A stretch of DNA of 64,000 bases from Actinomadura sp. WMMA1423 (GCF_006547145.1 NZ_CP041244.1:7998001-8062000); one strand, 5' to 3'. Counted from the stretch's first letter, positions 1 to 8,167 are shown. The notes: generated by a model from the letters alone, not told the origin. Made by a program: numbers and translations.

Positions 1-935
1 TCCCAGGGCGCGGTCAGGTAGTGGAAGTTGAACGCCTGGTGCAGCTCGTCGGGACGGGTGTAGTCGGCGAGCCGCTGCGGCGTGGGAGCCCACGCCTCGG
101 CGACGGCGATCCGCTCCCCGTCGTAGGAGTCGAGCAGGCGGCGCCACTCGCGGTGGATGTCGTGGACGGGGTCCTGGTCGAAGTACGGCAGGACGGCCGT
201 GCCGAGCATCTCCACCTGGTTCGGGTGGCCCACGTCGGGGAGGCCGGGCGCCTTGGCCATGCCGTGCGCGACGTCCACCCGGAATCCGTCCACGCCGAGG
301 TCGAGCCAGAACCGCAGGATGTCGGCGAACTCGGTGTGGACCTCGGGGTTCTCCCAGTCCAGGTCGGGCTGCTCGGGCGCGAACAGGTGCAGGTACCACT
401 GGCCGTCCGGTACCCGGGTCCAGGCGGGGCCGCCGAACACCGACTCCCAGTCGTTCGGGGGCTCGGTGCCGCCGGGGCCCCGCCCGTCCCGGAACACGTA
501 GCGGGCGCGCTCGGCCGAGCCGGGGGCCGCGGCGAGCGCCGCCCGGAACCAGGCGTGCCGGTCGGAGGTGTGGTTCGGCACCACGTCCACGATGATCCGC
601 AGCCCGTGCGCGTGCGCGTCCGCGATCAGGTCGCGGGCGTCGGCGAGCGTGCCGAACAGCGGGTCGACGTCGCGGTAGTCCGCCACGTCGTAGCCGAAGT
701 CGGCCATCGGGGAGACGTAGAACGGGGTCAGCCACAGCGCGTCGACGCCGAGGCCGGCCAGGTACGGCAGCCGGGAGCGGATGCCCGGCAGGTCGCCGAC
801 GCCGTCGCCGTCGGAGTCGGCGAAGCTGCGCACGTACACCTGGTAGATGACGGCGTCGCGCCACCAGCGGGCGCCTCCGCCGTCACCGGAGGCGGGGTCG
901 CCGGAGGCGGGGACGAGCAGGGTGTCCTGGGTCAT
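1..935 (-). CDS. GH13 alpha-glucosidase (oligo-1,6-glucosidase type), 3' end beyond window
   Basis: Reading leftward from ATG at 935, the frame is open to the window edge (311 residues), so the C-terminal part is missing. It is a glycoside hydrolase family 13 enzyme that should hydrolyse terminal alpha-1,4 or alpha-1,6 glucosides in the cytoplasm. Visible motifs: YQVYVRSFAD near residue 31, DVVPNHTSDRHAWF near 117, GFRVDVAHG with nucleophile Asp221, and VAEAW with acid/base Glu280. It lies 31 bp downstream of the importer permease gene, so it is probably the last gene of the transport operon and acts on the imported sugar. Trehalose synthase and amylosucrase are relatives, but the spacing of motifs and the start fit an alpha-glucosidase best. 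Confidence 0.9.
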   Translation of the reverse strand, partial: MTQDTLLVPASGDPASGDGGGARWWRDAVIYQVYVRSFADSDGDGVGDLPGIRSRLPYLAGLGVDALWLTPFYVSPMADFGYDVADYRDVDPLFGTLADARDLIADAHAHGLRIIVDVVPNHTSDRHAWFRAALAAAPGSAERARYVFRDGRGPGGTEPPNDWESVFGGPAWTRVPDGQWYLHLFAPEQPDLDWENPEVHTEFADILRFWLDLGVDGFRVDVAHGMAKAPGLPDVGHPNQVEMLGTAVLPYFDQDPVHDIHREWRRLLDSYDGERIAVAEAWAPTPQRLADYTRPDELHQAFNFHYLTAPW

Positions 936-966
936 GAACATCCTTTTGTCGGGGAGCTTTCAGGTG

Positions 967-1797
967 CTACTTGACGCCGCCGGCGGTGAGCCCGGCGACG
1001 ATCCGGCGCTGGAAGACCAGCACCACGGCGATGAGCGGGACGGTCACGATCACCCCGGCGGCCATCTGGGTGCCGAACGGCTGGTCGAACCCGGAGACGC
1101 CGGTGAACTTGGAGATCGCGACCGTGGCCGTCTGCATCTCCTTCTTGTTGACCATGGACAGCGCGATGAGGAACTCGTTCCACGCGGCGATGAAGGTGAG
1201 GATCGCCGTGGTGAACACCCCCGGCGCCGCGAGCGGAACGATGATCTTGCGGAACGCCTGGCCGCGGGTGCAGCCGTCCACCATCGCCGCCTGCTCCAGC
1301 TCGAACGGCAGCTGCCGGAAGAACGCGGTGAGCAGCCAGACCGACAGCGGCAGCGCGAACCCGAGGCTGGGCAGCACCATCGCCTGGTAGGTGTTGATCC
1401 ACTTGATGTCGGTGAAGAGCTTCAGCAACGGGACCAGCTGCGAGATTCCCGGGAACATCGTGGTCGCCACGATCAGCCCGAGTACCGCGTTCTTGAACCG
1501 GAAGTCCAGCCGGGCCAGCGCGTAGGCGGTGAACGTGCCGATCAGCAGGGTGAGCACGGTGGTGGTGCCCGCCACGACGACGCTGTTCAGCAGGGCGCGG
1601 CCGAAGCCGTTGTCGCCGGAGAACACCGCGGAGAAGTTCTCCGACGACCACTGCGCCGGGAGGACCGAGTTGTCGAACTGGTCCTGCGGGCGGCGGAACG
1701 CCGAGACCACCATCCAGTAGAACGGCGCGAGGCAGTACACCGCCACGAGGGCGAAGCCGAGGTAGGACAGGGTGCGCTTCAGGGGTGAGCCGGTCAT
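967..1797 (-). CDS. Carbohydrate ABC transporter permease, MalG type
   Basis: 276 residues. Inner-membrane permease of a CUT1 carbohydrate importer. It starts MTGSPLKRTLSY, has about six hydrophobic segments, and carries the cytoplasmic EAA loop (EQAAMVDGCTRGQAFRKI) that docks the ATPase. The ATG overlaps the stop of the upstream MalF-type gene (ATGA), so the two are translationally coupled. No ATPase gene lies in the window; CUT1 systems in actinomycetes commonly share a general MsiK-type ATPase encoded elsewhere, which is my inference here. The substrate is likely a maltose or alpha-glucoside oligomer because of the adjacent alpha-glucosidase. Confidence 0.92.
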   Translation of the reverse strand: MTGSPLKRTLSYLGFALVAVYCLAPFYWMVVSAFRRPQDQFDNSVLPAQWSSENFSAVFSGDNGFGRALLNSVVVAGTTTVLTLLIGTFTAYALARLDFRFKNAVLGLIVATTMFPGISQLVPLLKLFTDIKWINTYQAMVLPSLGFALPLSVWLLTAFFRQLPFELEQAAMVDGCTRGQAFRKIIVPLAAPGVFTTAILTFIAAWNEFLIALSMVNKKEMQTATVAISKFTGVSGFDQPFGTQMAAGVIVTVPLIAVVLVFQRRIVAGLTAGGVK

Positions 1798-2837
1798 GCC
1801 GCCGCCTTCCTCGCGCCGCGGGCCGGCCGGACGGCGCGCGGGCGCCGGGTCTTCTGGCGGCCGGTCTTCTGGCGGGCCTCGCCGATGATGTCGGCCCCGA
1901 GCAGCTTCACGAACAGGTACGCGATCAGCGCGATGTACAGGAACAGGACGGTCGCGTACGCCGCCGCCGAGCCGTACCGCAGGTTGGACGCCTCGAACCA
2001 GGCGATCATCGTCAGCGTCTCCACCGACTTCTGGTTGACGCCGATCAGCACGGCGGGCAGGTCGAACATCCGCAGCACGTCCAGCATCCGGAAGAGCACG
2101 GCGACCAGCAGCGCCGGCTTGACCAGCGGCAGGGTGATGCGGAAGAACTGCTGGAACGCGCCGGCGCCGTCCACCCGGGCCGCCTCGTAGACGTCCCGGG
2201 GGATCATCTGGAGCCCGGCGAGGACCAGCAGCCCGATGAACGGGGAGGTCTTCCACACCTCGGCGATGACGACGGCCATCTTGGCGGGGAAGCCGTCGGC
2301 GGTCCACAGGATCTCCTGGCGCAGCACCGCGTTCGCGGCGCCGTCGGCCTGGAAGATCCACCGCCACAGCAGCCCGGAGATGGCGGTCGGGATCGCCCAC
2401 GGGACGAGGATGCTCGCGCGCACCAGCGCCCGGCCGCGGAACGCCTGCTGCATGATCAGCGCCATCGCGACGCCGATCACCGTCTCCAGCACGACCGTGG
2501 TGAGGGTGAAGAACGTCGTGTTGGAGAAGGCGTTCCAGAACGCGTCGGCGCGGTCGCCCTGGAAGATGGCGGTGTAGTTGTCGAGGCCGACGAAGCGGTC
2601 GCCCTGCACGACGAACCCGTCCGCGTCCAGCCCTTCGCCGCGCGCGTACAGCGACTCGCGGAACCCGGCGAGGACCGGGTAGCCGATGACGAGCGCGAGC
2701 ACGAGCAGGGTGGGCGACAGCAGCAGCGCCGCGAGGCGCCGCGTCCCCTGGACGTCGCCCTTCCCGCGGTCGCGGGGCGCGCCCGCCGCGGCGGTGCCGG
2801 CGGCGGGCGCGCTCTCGGTGGTGGTCACGCCGCTCAC
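1794..2837 (-). CDS. Carbohydrate ABC transporter permease, MalF type
   Basis: 347 residues from a GTG start that overlaps the stop of the binding-protein gene by four bases (GTGA). A Pro/Ala/Gly-rich cytoplasmic N-terminus of about 35 residues precedes the first membrane helix (AALLLSPTLLVLALVIGYPV). The EAA motif YEAARVDGAGAFQQFFRITL is near residue 228. It pairs with the MalG-type permease to form the translocation channel. The C-terminus is basic and poorly conserved. Length and motif placement are normal for a MalF/UgpA-like sugar permease. Confidence 0.92.
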   Translation of the reverse strand: MSGVTTTESAPAAGTAAAGAPRDRGKGDVQGTRRLAALLLSPTLLVLALVIGYPVLAGFRESLYARGEGLDADGFVVQGDRFVGLDNYTAIFQGDRADAFWNAFSNTTFFTLTTVVLETVIGVAMALIMQQAFRGRALVRASILVPWAIPTAISGLLWRWIFQADGAANAVLRQEILWTADGFPAKMAVVIAEVWKTSPFIGLLVLAGLQMIPRDVYEAARVDGAGAFQQFFRITLPLVKPALLVAVLFRMLDVLRMFDLPAVLIGVNQKSVETLTMIAWFEASNLRYGSAAAYATVLFLYIALIAYLFVKLLGADIIGEARQKTGRQKTRRPRAVRPARGARKAAA

Positions 2838-4135
2838 TGCGCGGTCAGCGGCTGGAGCTTGGACTGCAGGTCGGCCAGGGCCTGGTCGGCCGGCTTCTTC
2901 CCGGTCACCGCGTCGTACATCTCGCCCTGGACGGCGGCGGTCACGTCGCCGTACTTCACCGCGACCGGGCGCGGCTTGGCGTTCGCGATGGCCTGCTTGA
3001 GGACGGGCAGGTACGGGAACTTCTTCACCATCTCGGGGTCGTCGTACAGCGCCGCGACGGTGGGCGCCTGCGAGGTCGCGAGGAGGTTGGCGCGCTGGGC
3101 CTGCTCACCGGTCAGGTACCGGATGAAGTCGAGCGAGGTCGCCTTGTTCTTGGCGAACTCGGAGATCGCGAGGTTGTGGCCGCCGAGGTTGGCGACGCCG
3201 GGGCCGTTCGGTCCGGGCAGCGGCGCGACCGCGAACTTGCCCGCCACCTTGGACGAGCCGTCCTTGGAGTTCGCCAGCCCGTACTGGTACGGCCACTGGC
3301 GCTGGAAGACCAGCCTGCCGGACTGGAAGTAGCGGCGCCCGCCCTCGGTGTCGAGGGTGACGGCCTCCTTCGGCATGTGGTCCTTCTTGGCGCCGACGAG
3401 GAACTCGACGCCCTGCTTGGCCTGCGGGGTGCTCAGCGAGGGCTTGCCGTCCGGGCCGATGATCGAGCCGCCGGCGCTCTCGATCGCCTCGACCGCGCTG
3501 ATCGTCATGCTCTCGGTCTTGTTGACCTCGGTGAAGAAGCAGTCGGCGTCCTTCGCCTCGGGCAGCTTCTTCACCTTGTCGCAGGCGGCCCACATCTCGG
3601 CGTAGGTCTTCGGCGGCTCGGAGACGCCCGCCTTCTCCAGCAGGTCCTTGCGGTAGTAGAGCATCCCGGCGTCGGACGTGGAGGGCACCGCGTACAGCTT
3701 GCCGCGGTACTGCCCGGTGGTGATGGTCGCAGGCAGCATCCTGGACAGGTCGATCTGGTCCTTGGGCAGCTGCGCCAGCCACCGGTTGGCGGCGAACTCG
3801 GCCGTCCACACCACGTCGAGGTTCAGCACCGAGTAGGCGTCGGACCTGGTCGTGGCGTTCTGGATCATCTGCTGCCGCTGGTCGTTCGGCTCGTCCGGCA
3901 GCTCGATGATGCGGACCTGCTCCTTCGGGTGCTCGGAGTTCCAGCCGTCGATCTGCTTCTGCAGGTAGCCCGAGCGGTCCTTGCCGGTAACGAAGGTGAT
4001 CGGGCCGCGGCCCTGCAGGCTCGCCGCGCCCGCGCCGCCCTTCGAGCCGCCGTCGTCATCGCCGCCGCAGGCGCTGAGCGAGAGCGCGAGGGCGGCGCAG
4101 ACGACGGTGCCGCCGATCAGGGGGGTGCGCCGCAT
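2834..4135 (-). CDS. Extracellular solute-binding lipoprotein for the sugar importer
   Basis: 433 residues. The start chosen is ATG at 4135 because it begins a clear lipoprotein signal: MRR, a hydrophobic stretch, then lipobox LSAC with Cys23 followed by a Gly/Asp-rich linker. The mature part is a family 1 solute-binding protein (ITFVTGKDRSGYLQKQIDGW near the N-terminus; AVPSTSDAGMLYYRKDLLEK in the middle). It should sit on the outer face of the membrane and deliver an oligosaccharide to the MalFG-type permeases encoded next. It is the first gene of the operon; a palindromic operator candidate lies about 110 bp upstream. Confidence 0.93.
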   Translation of the reverse strand: MRRTPLIGGTVVCAALALSLSACGGDDDGGSKGGAGAASLQGRGPITFVTGKDRSGYLQKQIDGWNSEHPKEQVRIIELPDEPNDQRQQMIQNATTRSDAYSVLNLDVVWTAEFAANRWLAQLPKDQIDLSRMLPATITTGQYRGKLYAVPSTSDAGMLYYRKDLLEKAGVSEPPKTYAEMWAACDKVKKLPEAKDADCFFTEVNKTESMTISAVEAIESAGGSIIGPDGKPSLSTPQAKQGVEFLVGAKKDHMPKEAVTLDTEGGRRYFQSGRLVFQRQWPYQYGLANSKDGSSKVAGKFAVAPLPGPNGPGVANLGGHNLAISEFAKNKATSLDFIRYLTGEQAQRANLLATSQAPTVAALYDDPEMVKKFPYLPVLKQAIANAKPRPVAVKYGDVTAAVQGEMYDAVTGKKPADQALADLQSKLQPLTAQ

Positions 4136-4243
4136 GGTGTCCTCCTTCGCGGGACGTCCCTTCGCCGGGCCGCCGTCCCGCAGGTCAAGAGATGGGGGTG
4201 GCTGGGTCGGGACGTTAGCAACGCGTTTCAGTCGCGTAAAGCT

Positions 4244-4264
4244 CTTGCAGAAACTTTCAGCAAG
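4244..4264. promoter_or_regulatory. LacI-family (MalR-like) operator upstream of the sugar importer
   Basis: A 21-bp near-perfect palindrome: CTTGC, then AGAAACTTTCA, then GCAAG, whose centre (GAAA-C-TTTC) is itself symmetric. A second half-site reading CTTGCA starts at 4287. CTTGCAG motifs are known at maltose genes controlled by MalR/Reg1 in Streptomyces. The site lies about 110 bp upstream of the binding-protein start, in the divergent region shared with the nucleotidyltransferase gene. Repression relieved by sugar is the inference; no regulator gene is in the window. Confidence 0.6.
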
Positions 4265-4345
4265 TCCGTGGCCGATCTGTAACCGTCTTGCACAAACGAG
4301 ACAAACCGGTCGACACGCCCGCGGGCCCTGCGCCACGCTGCCCGC

Positions 4346-5041
4346 GTGACGAAACCCGACCCCTCCGGCGCACTCGACCTCGTCCGGGAGCACACGATCC
4401 TGGCCGTCGTCGTCGGGTCGCGAGCCTACGGACTGGCGACGGACGCCAGCGACGTCGACCGGCGCGGTGTGTACGCGGCTCCGGCTCCCCTGTACTGGCG
4501 ATTCACCAAGCCGCCCACGCATGTGGACGGCCCGCTGCCCGAGCAGTTCTCCTGGGAGCTGGAGCGCTTCTGCGGGCTGGCGCTCGACGCGAACCCGACC
4601 GTCCTGGAGTGCCTCTGGTCGCCGCTCGTCGAGCGCGTCACGCCGGTCGGGGAGGAGCTGCTGGCCGTGCGGTCGGCTTTCCTGTCGCGGCGCGCGCACC
4701 GCACGTTCCTCGGCTACTCCGAGGCCCAGTTCCGCAAACTGGAAGGCGACTTGCGCGACGGCGGCGTGCCGCGCTGGAAGCACGCCATGCACATGCTGCG
4801 GCTGCTGGAGAGCGGCACGCACCTCGTCCGGCACGGCGAGCTCAGGGTGGACGTCGGAGACCTGCGCGAGCGGCTCCTCGCCGTCCGCCGCGGCGAGGTC
4901 GGCTGGGAGGAGATCGGCGCGTGGCGCGCCGCCCTCACCGATTCGATGGAGACGGCCCTGGACCGCAGCCCGCTGCCGCCCGAACCCGACCGCGCCGCGG
5001 TCGAGGAGCTGCTCGTCTCCGTCCGGCGCAGGAGCGTGTGA
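4346..5041 (+). CDS. Nucleotidyltransferase-domain protein (COG3541-like)
   Basis: 231 residues from a GTG start. The N-terminus has the polymerase-beta-type nucleotidyltransferase signature GSRAYGLATDASDVDRRGVY, with the two metal-binding acidic residues in the DASDVD stretch. The rest is helical (WELERFCGLALDANPTVLECLW). This fits the predicted-nucleotidyltransferase family found in many bacteria and phages; its substrate is unknown to me. It is a single gene divergent from the importer, followed by a strong hairpin. It could modify a nucleic acid or small molecule; the sequence does not decide. Confidence 0.8.
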   Translation: MTKPDPSGALDLVREHTILAVVVGSRAYGLATDASDVDRRGVYAAPAPLYWRFTKPPTHVDGPLPEQFSWELERFCGLALDANPTVLECLWSPLVERVTPVGEELLAVRSAFLSRRAHRTFLGYSEAQFRKLEGDLRDGGVPRWKHAMHMLRLLESGTHLVRHGELRVDVGDLRERLLAVRRGEVGWEEIGAWRAALTDSMETALDRSPLPPEPDRAAVEELLVSVRRRSV

Positions 5042-5069
5042 CCCCGGTGGATTTCCGCGAAGTCCCCGT

Positions 5070-5101
5070 GGACCGCCGAGCCCTTCAGGAGTCGGCGGTC
5101 C
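5070..5101 (+). terminator. Hairpin terminator after the nucleotidyltransferase
   Basis: A perfect 10-bp stem (GGACCGCCGA at 5070-5079 and TCGGCGGTCC at 5092-5101) with a 12-nt loop, 28 bp after the stop codon. There is no U-tract, as is common for actinomycete terminators. Confidence 0.65.
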
Positions 5102-5168
5102 GGACGCGACTGGGCTGAACCCTCGGGCGCCTCCCCTGCGTGCCATCGGTTGTACGGACCGTTTTGGG

Positions 5169-5214
5169 ACACAACCACCTCGTACGTTCGCCACGTATTC
5201 AGGGGTGGTTGTGT
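5169..5214 (+). promoter_or_regulatory. 11-bp inverted repeat in front of the variant GTP cyclohydrolase operon
   Basis: ACACAACCACC (5169-5179) and its exact complement GGTGGTTGTGT (5204-5214) are separated by 24 nt and end 18 bp before the first start codon of the operon. Arm centres are 35 bp apart, near three helical turns. It could be a pair of operator half-sites or a leader hairpin that hides the ribosome-binding region. I see no known riboswitch fold. Confidence 0.5.
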
Positions 5215-5232
5215 AGCCAGGGAAGGGGAGCG

Positions 5233-5895
5233 ATGGACGAGGGCATCGACCAGAAGGACATCGCGGAGGCGGACCTCAGGACCCGGCGGGGCGTCTTCCG
5301 CGCCGTCGCGTTCCGGGACCCGGTCGACGGGCACGAGCACATGGCGCTGGTGCGGGGGGAGGTGCGGGACCGCGAGGACGTCCTCGTCCGGATGCACTCC
5401 GAGTGCATGACGGGCGACATCTTCGCCGCGACGCGCTGCGAGTGCGGGGACCAGCTCGGCGCCGCCCTGGACGCCATCGCCCGCGAGGGCGCCGGCGTCC
5501 TGGTCTACCTGCGCGGCCACGAGGGGCGCGGGATCGGGCTGGTGGCCAAGGTCCGCACCCACATCCTCCAGGACGACCAGGGCCTCGACACCGTCGACTC
5601 CGCCACCGCCATCGGCCTGCCGGTGGACGTGCGCGACTACGGCCCGGCCGCCCGGATCCTGCGGTATCTCGGTGTCCGGTCGGTGCGGTTGATGTCGAAC
5701 AACCCGGTCAAGCTCAGCTCGCTGGAGTCCTACGGGGTCGCCGTCGCGGCGCGCGTGCCGCTGCTCGTCCCGGTCAGCGACGACAACGTCCGCTACCTCA
5801 CCGCCAAGCGCGACCGGCTCGGCCACGACCTCCCGCAGCTCGACGGCTCCGCCGGGCCGCTCGGCGAGGCGCCGGTGAGCGAGGTCCGCCGATGA
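5233..5895 (+). CDS. GTP cyclohydrolase II family protein, active-site variant
   Basis: 220 residues. The start chosen is ATG at 5233, after an AAGGGGAG ribosome site. It has the whole GCH II core: zinc Cys58, Cys69 and Cys71 in HSECMTGDIFAATRCECG, the GHEGRGIGL loop at 96-103, and Asp132/Arg134 in DVRDYG. Canonical enzymes convert GTP to the diaminopyrimidine precursor of riboflavin. At the position of E. coli Tyr105 (KIRAYALQ) this protein has His110 (KVRTHILQ). From memory, a Streptomyces homologue with Met here releases the formylated intermediate FAPy instead of deformylating it. The gene heads an operon without other riboflavin genes, so a role outside flavin synthesis is likely. Confidence 0.85.
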   Translation: MDEGIDQKDIAEADLRTRRGVFRAVAFRDPVDGHEHMALVRGEVRDREDVLVRMHSECMTGDIFAATRCECGDQLGAALDAIAREGAGVLVYLRGHEGRGIGLVAKVRTHILQDDQGLDTVDSATAIGLPVDVRDYGPAARILRYLGVRSVRLMSNNPVKLSSLESYGVAVAARVPLLVPVSDDNVRYLTAKRDRLGHDLPQLDGSAGPLGEAPVSEVRR

Positions 5896-6794
5896 CGCGG
5901 CCGATGACGCTGACGCGCCCGGCCCCGGTACGCCTCCCGGCACCGCGCGGGCCGCGGCTGACCAGGGGCCCGGAGCTGGCCGCCGCCGTCGCCGCCCAAC
6001 TCGGACTGCTGGCGCTGCTCCGCCCCGGCCACGCGGGCCTGGCCGTGGGCATCGGGTACGCGCTGGCGTCGTGGGCGCTGCTGACCGCCGCGTTCCGCCG
6101 CCGCCGGGCGCTGGGGCCGGCCGATCACGTGACGCTGGCGCGCGTCGTGCTCACCGGGGGTGTCGCGGCGCTGGTCGCGGGGCATCTCACCGGTGACGGC
6201 CGCGCCTGGCCGCTCGTCGCGGCCGCCTCGGCGGCGCTCGTCCTGGACGGCGTGGACGGGCAGGTCGCCCGGCGCACCGGGACGGTGTCCCGGCTCGGGG
6301 CGCGGTTCGACATGGAGACCGACGCCGCCCTGGTGCTGGTGCTGAGCATCGAGGTCGCCTCGTCGGCGGGGGCGTGGGTCCTGGCGATCGGCGCGATGCG
6401 GTACGTGTTCGGCGCGGCGGCCTGGGCGGCGCCGTGGCTGCGCGCGGACCTGCCGCCGAGCGTCGCGCGCAAGGCCGTCGCCGTCGTGCAGGGCGTGGCG
6501 CTGGTCGTCGCGGCGTCGGGGGCCGTCCCGCATCCGGGGCTGCTCGCGGCGGCGGCGCTGGCGCTGCTGGTGTGGTCCTTCGGACGGGACGTGGTGTGGC
6601 TGGCGAAGCGGCGCCACGCGTCCCGAGTCGGGACACCGCGGATCCCGGAGCCGAAGGACGCGCGGGCCGTGCAGGACGCGCAGGTCGCGAAGGAGCTGCC
6701 AGGGCCGCAGGAGCCGCAGGCGACGCCGGGTACTCGGGGGAGGTGCACGGATGGAGCGCGACGCGCGCGCCTTCTGGATCCGATCGCCCGGTGA
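5892..6794 (+). CDS. CDP-alcohol phosphatidyltransferase family membrane protein
   Basis: 300 residues; ATG overlaps the upstream stop (ATGA). The canonical CDP-alcohol phosphotransferase motif DGx2ARx8Gx3Dx3D is complete, reading DGQVARR then TGTVSRLGARFDMETD around residues 122-144, with all catalytic Asp residues. Six or so hydrophobic helices surround it. The family joins a CDP-activated lipid or nucleotide to an alcohol at the membrane. A Pro/Gln-rich hydrophilic tail of about 60 residues follows the last helix and overlaps the next gene. Its presence suggests the pathway product is coupled to a lipid or polyol; the acceptor is unknown. Confidence 0.85.
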   Translation: MTRPMTLTRPAPVRLPAPRGPRLTRGPELAAAVAAQLGLLALLRPGHAGLAVGIGYALASWALLTAAFRRRRALGPADHVTLARVVLTGGVAALVAGHLTGDGRAWPLVAAASAALVLDGVDGQVARRTGTVSRLGARFDMETDAALVLVLSIEVASSAGAWVLAIGAMRYVFGAAAWAAPWLRADLPPSVARKAVAVVQGVALVVAASGAVPHPGLLAAAALALLVWSFGRDVVWLAKRRHASRVGTPRIPEPKDARAVQDAQVAKELPGPQEPQATPGTRGRCTDGARRARLLDPIAR

Positions 6795-7722
6795 GGGGGA
6801 GATCCGCGATGTCGTCCTGCCGGAGCCGGGCGCGGGGGAGGTGCTCGTCCGCACGCTGTACTCGGGGGTGAGCCGCGGTACCGAGGCGATCGTCTTCCGC
6901 GGAGCCGTCCCGCCGAACCAGCACGCGATCATGCGGGCGCCGTTCCAGGACGGGGCGTTCCCCGGGCCGGTCAAGTACGGGTACCTGAACGTCGGCGTGG
7001 TCGAGCACGGACCCGCCGAGCTGGCCGGGCGCACGGTCTTCTGCCTCTACCCGCACCAGACCCGCTACGTCGTCCCCGCGAGCGCGGTCAGCGTGGTCCC
7101 GGACGAGGTGCCCCCGGAGCGGGCGATCCTCGCCGGGACGGTCGAGACGGCCGTGAACGCGCTGTGGGACGCGGCGCCGCTCGTCGGGGACCGCATCGCC
7201 GTGGTCGGCGCCGGGATGGTCGGCTGCTCGGTCGCGGGCGTCCTCGCGGGGTTCCCGGGGTGCCGCGTCCAGCTGGTCGACACCGACCCGTCCCGCGCGG
7301 ACGTCGCGCGGGCGCTCGGCGTCGGCTTCGCCCATCCCGACCGGGCCGAGGGCGGCTGCGACCTGGTCGTCCACGCGAGCGCGACCGAGGCCGGGCTCGC
7401 GCGGTCGCTGGAGCTGCTCGCGCCCGACGGGCAGGTGGTCGAGCTGAGCTGGTACGGCGACCGCCGGGTCAGCGTCCCGCTGGGCGAGTTCTTCCACTCG
7501 CGGCGGCTGACCATCCGGGGCAGCCAGGTCGGCGCGATCCCGCCGGCCCGCCGGGCGAGCCGCGGCTTCGCCGACCGGATCTCGCTCGCGCTGCGGCTGC
7601 TCGCGAGCCCCGCCTTCGGCGAGCTGATCACCGGGGAGAGCCCGTTCGGCGAGCTGCCGCGGCTGATGCCGCGCCTCGCGGGCGGCGAGCTGCCCGCCCT
7701 GTGCCACCGGATCGCCTACTGA
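6751..7722 (+). CDS. Medium-chain (zinc-type) alcohol dehydrogenase-like protein
   Basis: 323 residues, starting inside the end of the preceding gene (44-bp overlap), after an AGGTG-type site. MDR fold: an N-terminal GroES-like part with YSGVSRGTEAIVFRG, and a Rossmann motif VVGAGMVGCSVAG near residue 150. The usual structural-zinc Cys cluster is absent and Cys at the catalytic-zinc position is replaced by Ser-Arg-Gly, as in the BchC-like branch of the family. It should oxidise or reduce an alcohol or carbonyl with NAD(P). Its place between the cyclohydrolase and the pterin-synthase-like gene suggests it acts on a pathway intermediate. Confidence 0.82.
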   Translation: MERDARAFWIRSPGEGEIRDVVLPEPGAGEVLVRTLYSGVSRGTEAIVFRGAVPPNQHAIMRAPFQDGAFPGPVKYGYLNVGVVEHGPAELAGRTVFCLYPHQTRYVVPASAVSVVPDEVPPERAILAGTVETAVNALWDAAPLVGDRIAVVGAGMVGCSVAGVLAGFPGCRVQLVDTDPSRADVARALGVGFAHPDRAEGGCDLVVHASATEAGLARSLELLAPDGQVVELSWYGDRRVSVPLGEFFHSRRLTIRGSQVGAIPPARRASRGFADRISLALRLLASPAFGELITGESPFGELPRLMPRLAGGELPALCHRIAY

Positions 7723-7768
7723 GCCGGGTCGCCCGCCGATCCGTACCGCCTACCGAGGAGGATTTCCG

Positions 7769-8167
7769 TTGTTCGCCATCACCGTCCGCGACCACGTCAT
7801 GATCGCCCACAGCTTCAGCGGCGAGGTCTTCGGGCCCGCCCAGCGGCTGCACGGCGCCACCTACGTGGTCGACGCGACGTTCCGCCGGGCCGAGCTCGAC
7901 CCGGACGGCATCGTCGTCGACATCGGCCTCGCCACCAGCGAGCTGGGCGAGGTCCTGGGCGGGCTGAACTACCGCAACCTGGACGAGGAGCCGGAGTTCG
8001 CCGGGGTCAACACCTCGACGGAGTTCCTCGCCAAGGTCATCGCCGACCGGCTCGCGGACCGGGTGCGCGCCGGGGCGCTCGGCGCGAACGCCGCCGGCCT
8101 CTCGGGCCTCACGGTGACGCTGCACGAGTCGCACGTCGCGTGGGCCAGCTACGAGCGTGACCTGTGA
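7769..8167 (+). CDS. Degenerate 6-pyruvoyl-tetrahydropterin synthase / QueD-like protein
   Basis: 132 residues from a TTG start; the strong AGGAGGA site at 7756-7762 decides it. The T-fold matches PTPS/QueD: IAHSFSGEVFGPAQRLHGATY at 12-32 and NTSTEFLAKVIADRL at 81-95. Key residues differ. Compared with E. coli QueD, catalytic Cys27 is Ala24, the second His of the HGH zinc motif is Ala30 (LHGAT), and the DHH dyad is replaced by Asn-Tyr-Arg at 67-69; Glu120 and the first zinc His14 remain. It therefore probably cannot run the standard reaction and may bind or process a related GTP-derived substrate. Confidence 0.82.
   Translation: MFAITVRDHVMIAHSFSGEVFGPAQRLHGATYVVDATFRRAELDPDGIVVDIGLATSELGEVLGGLNYRNLDEEPEFAGVNTSTEFLAKVIADRLADRVRAGALGANAAGLSGLTVTLHESHVAWASYERDL

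Noticed and set aside
21..974. Long open frame on the + strand at the window start
   Set aside because: It is the shadow of the leftward GH13 alpha-glucosidase, whose catalytic motifs are on the other strand.
2834..5194. 786-residue open frame covering the binding protein and beyond
   Set aside because: Upstream of 4135 it has no conserved sequence and runs antisense to the nucleotidyltransferase; the lipoprotein signal at 4135 marks the true start.
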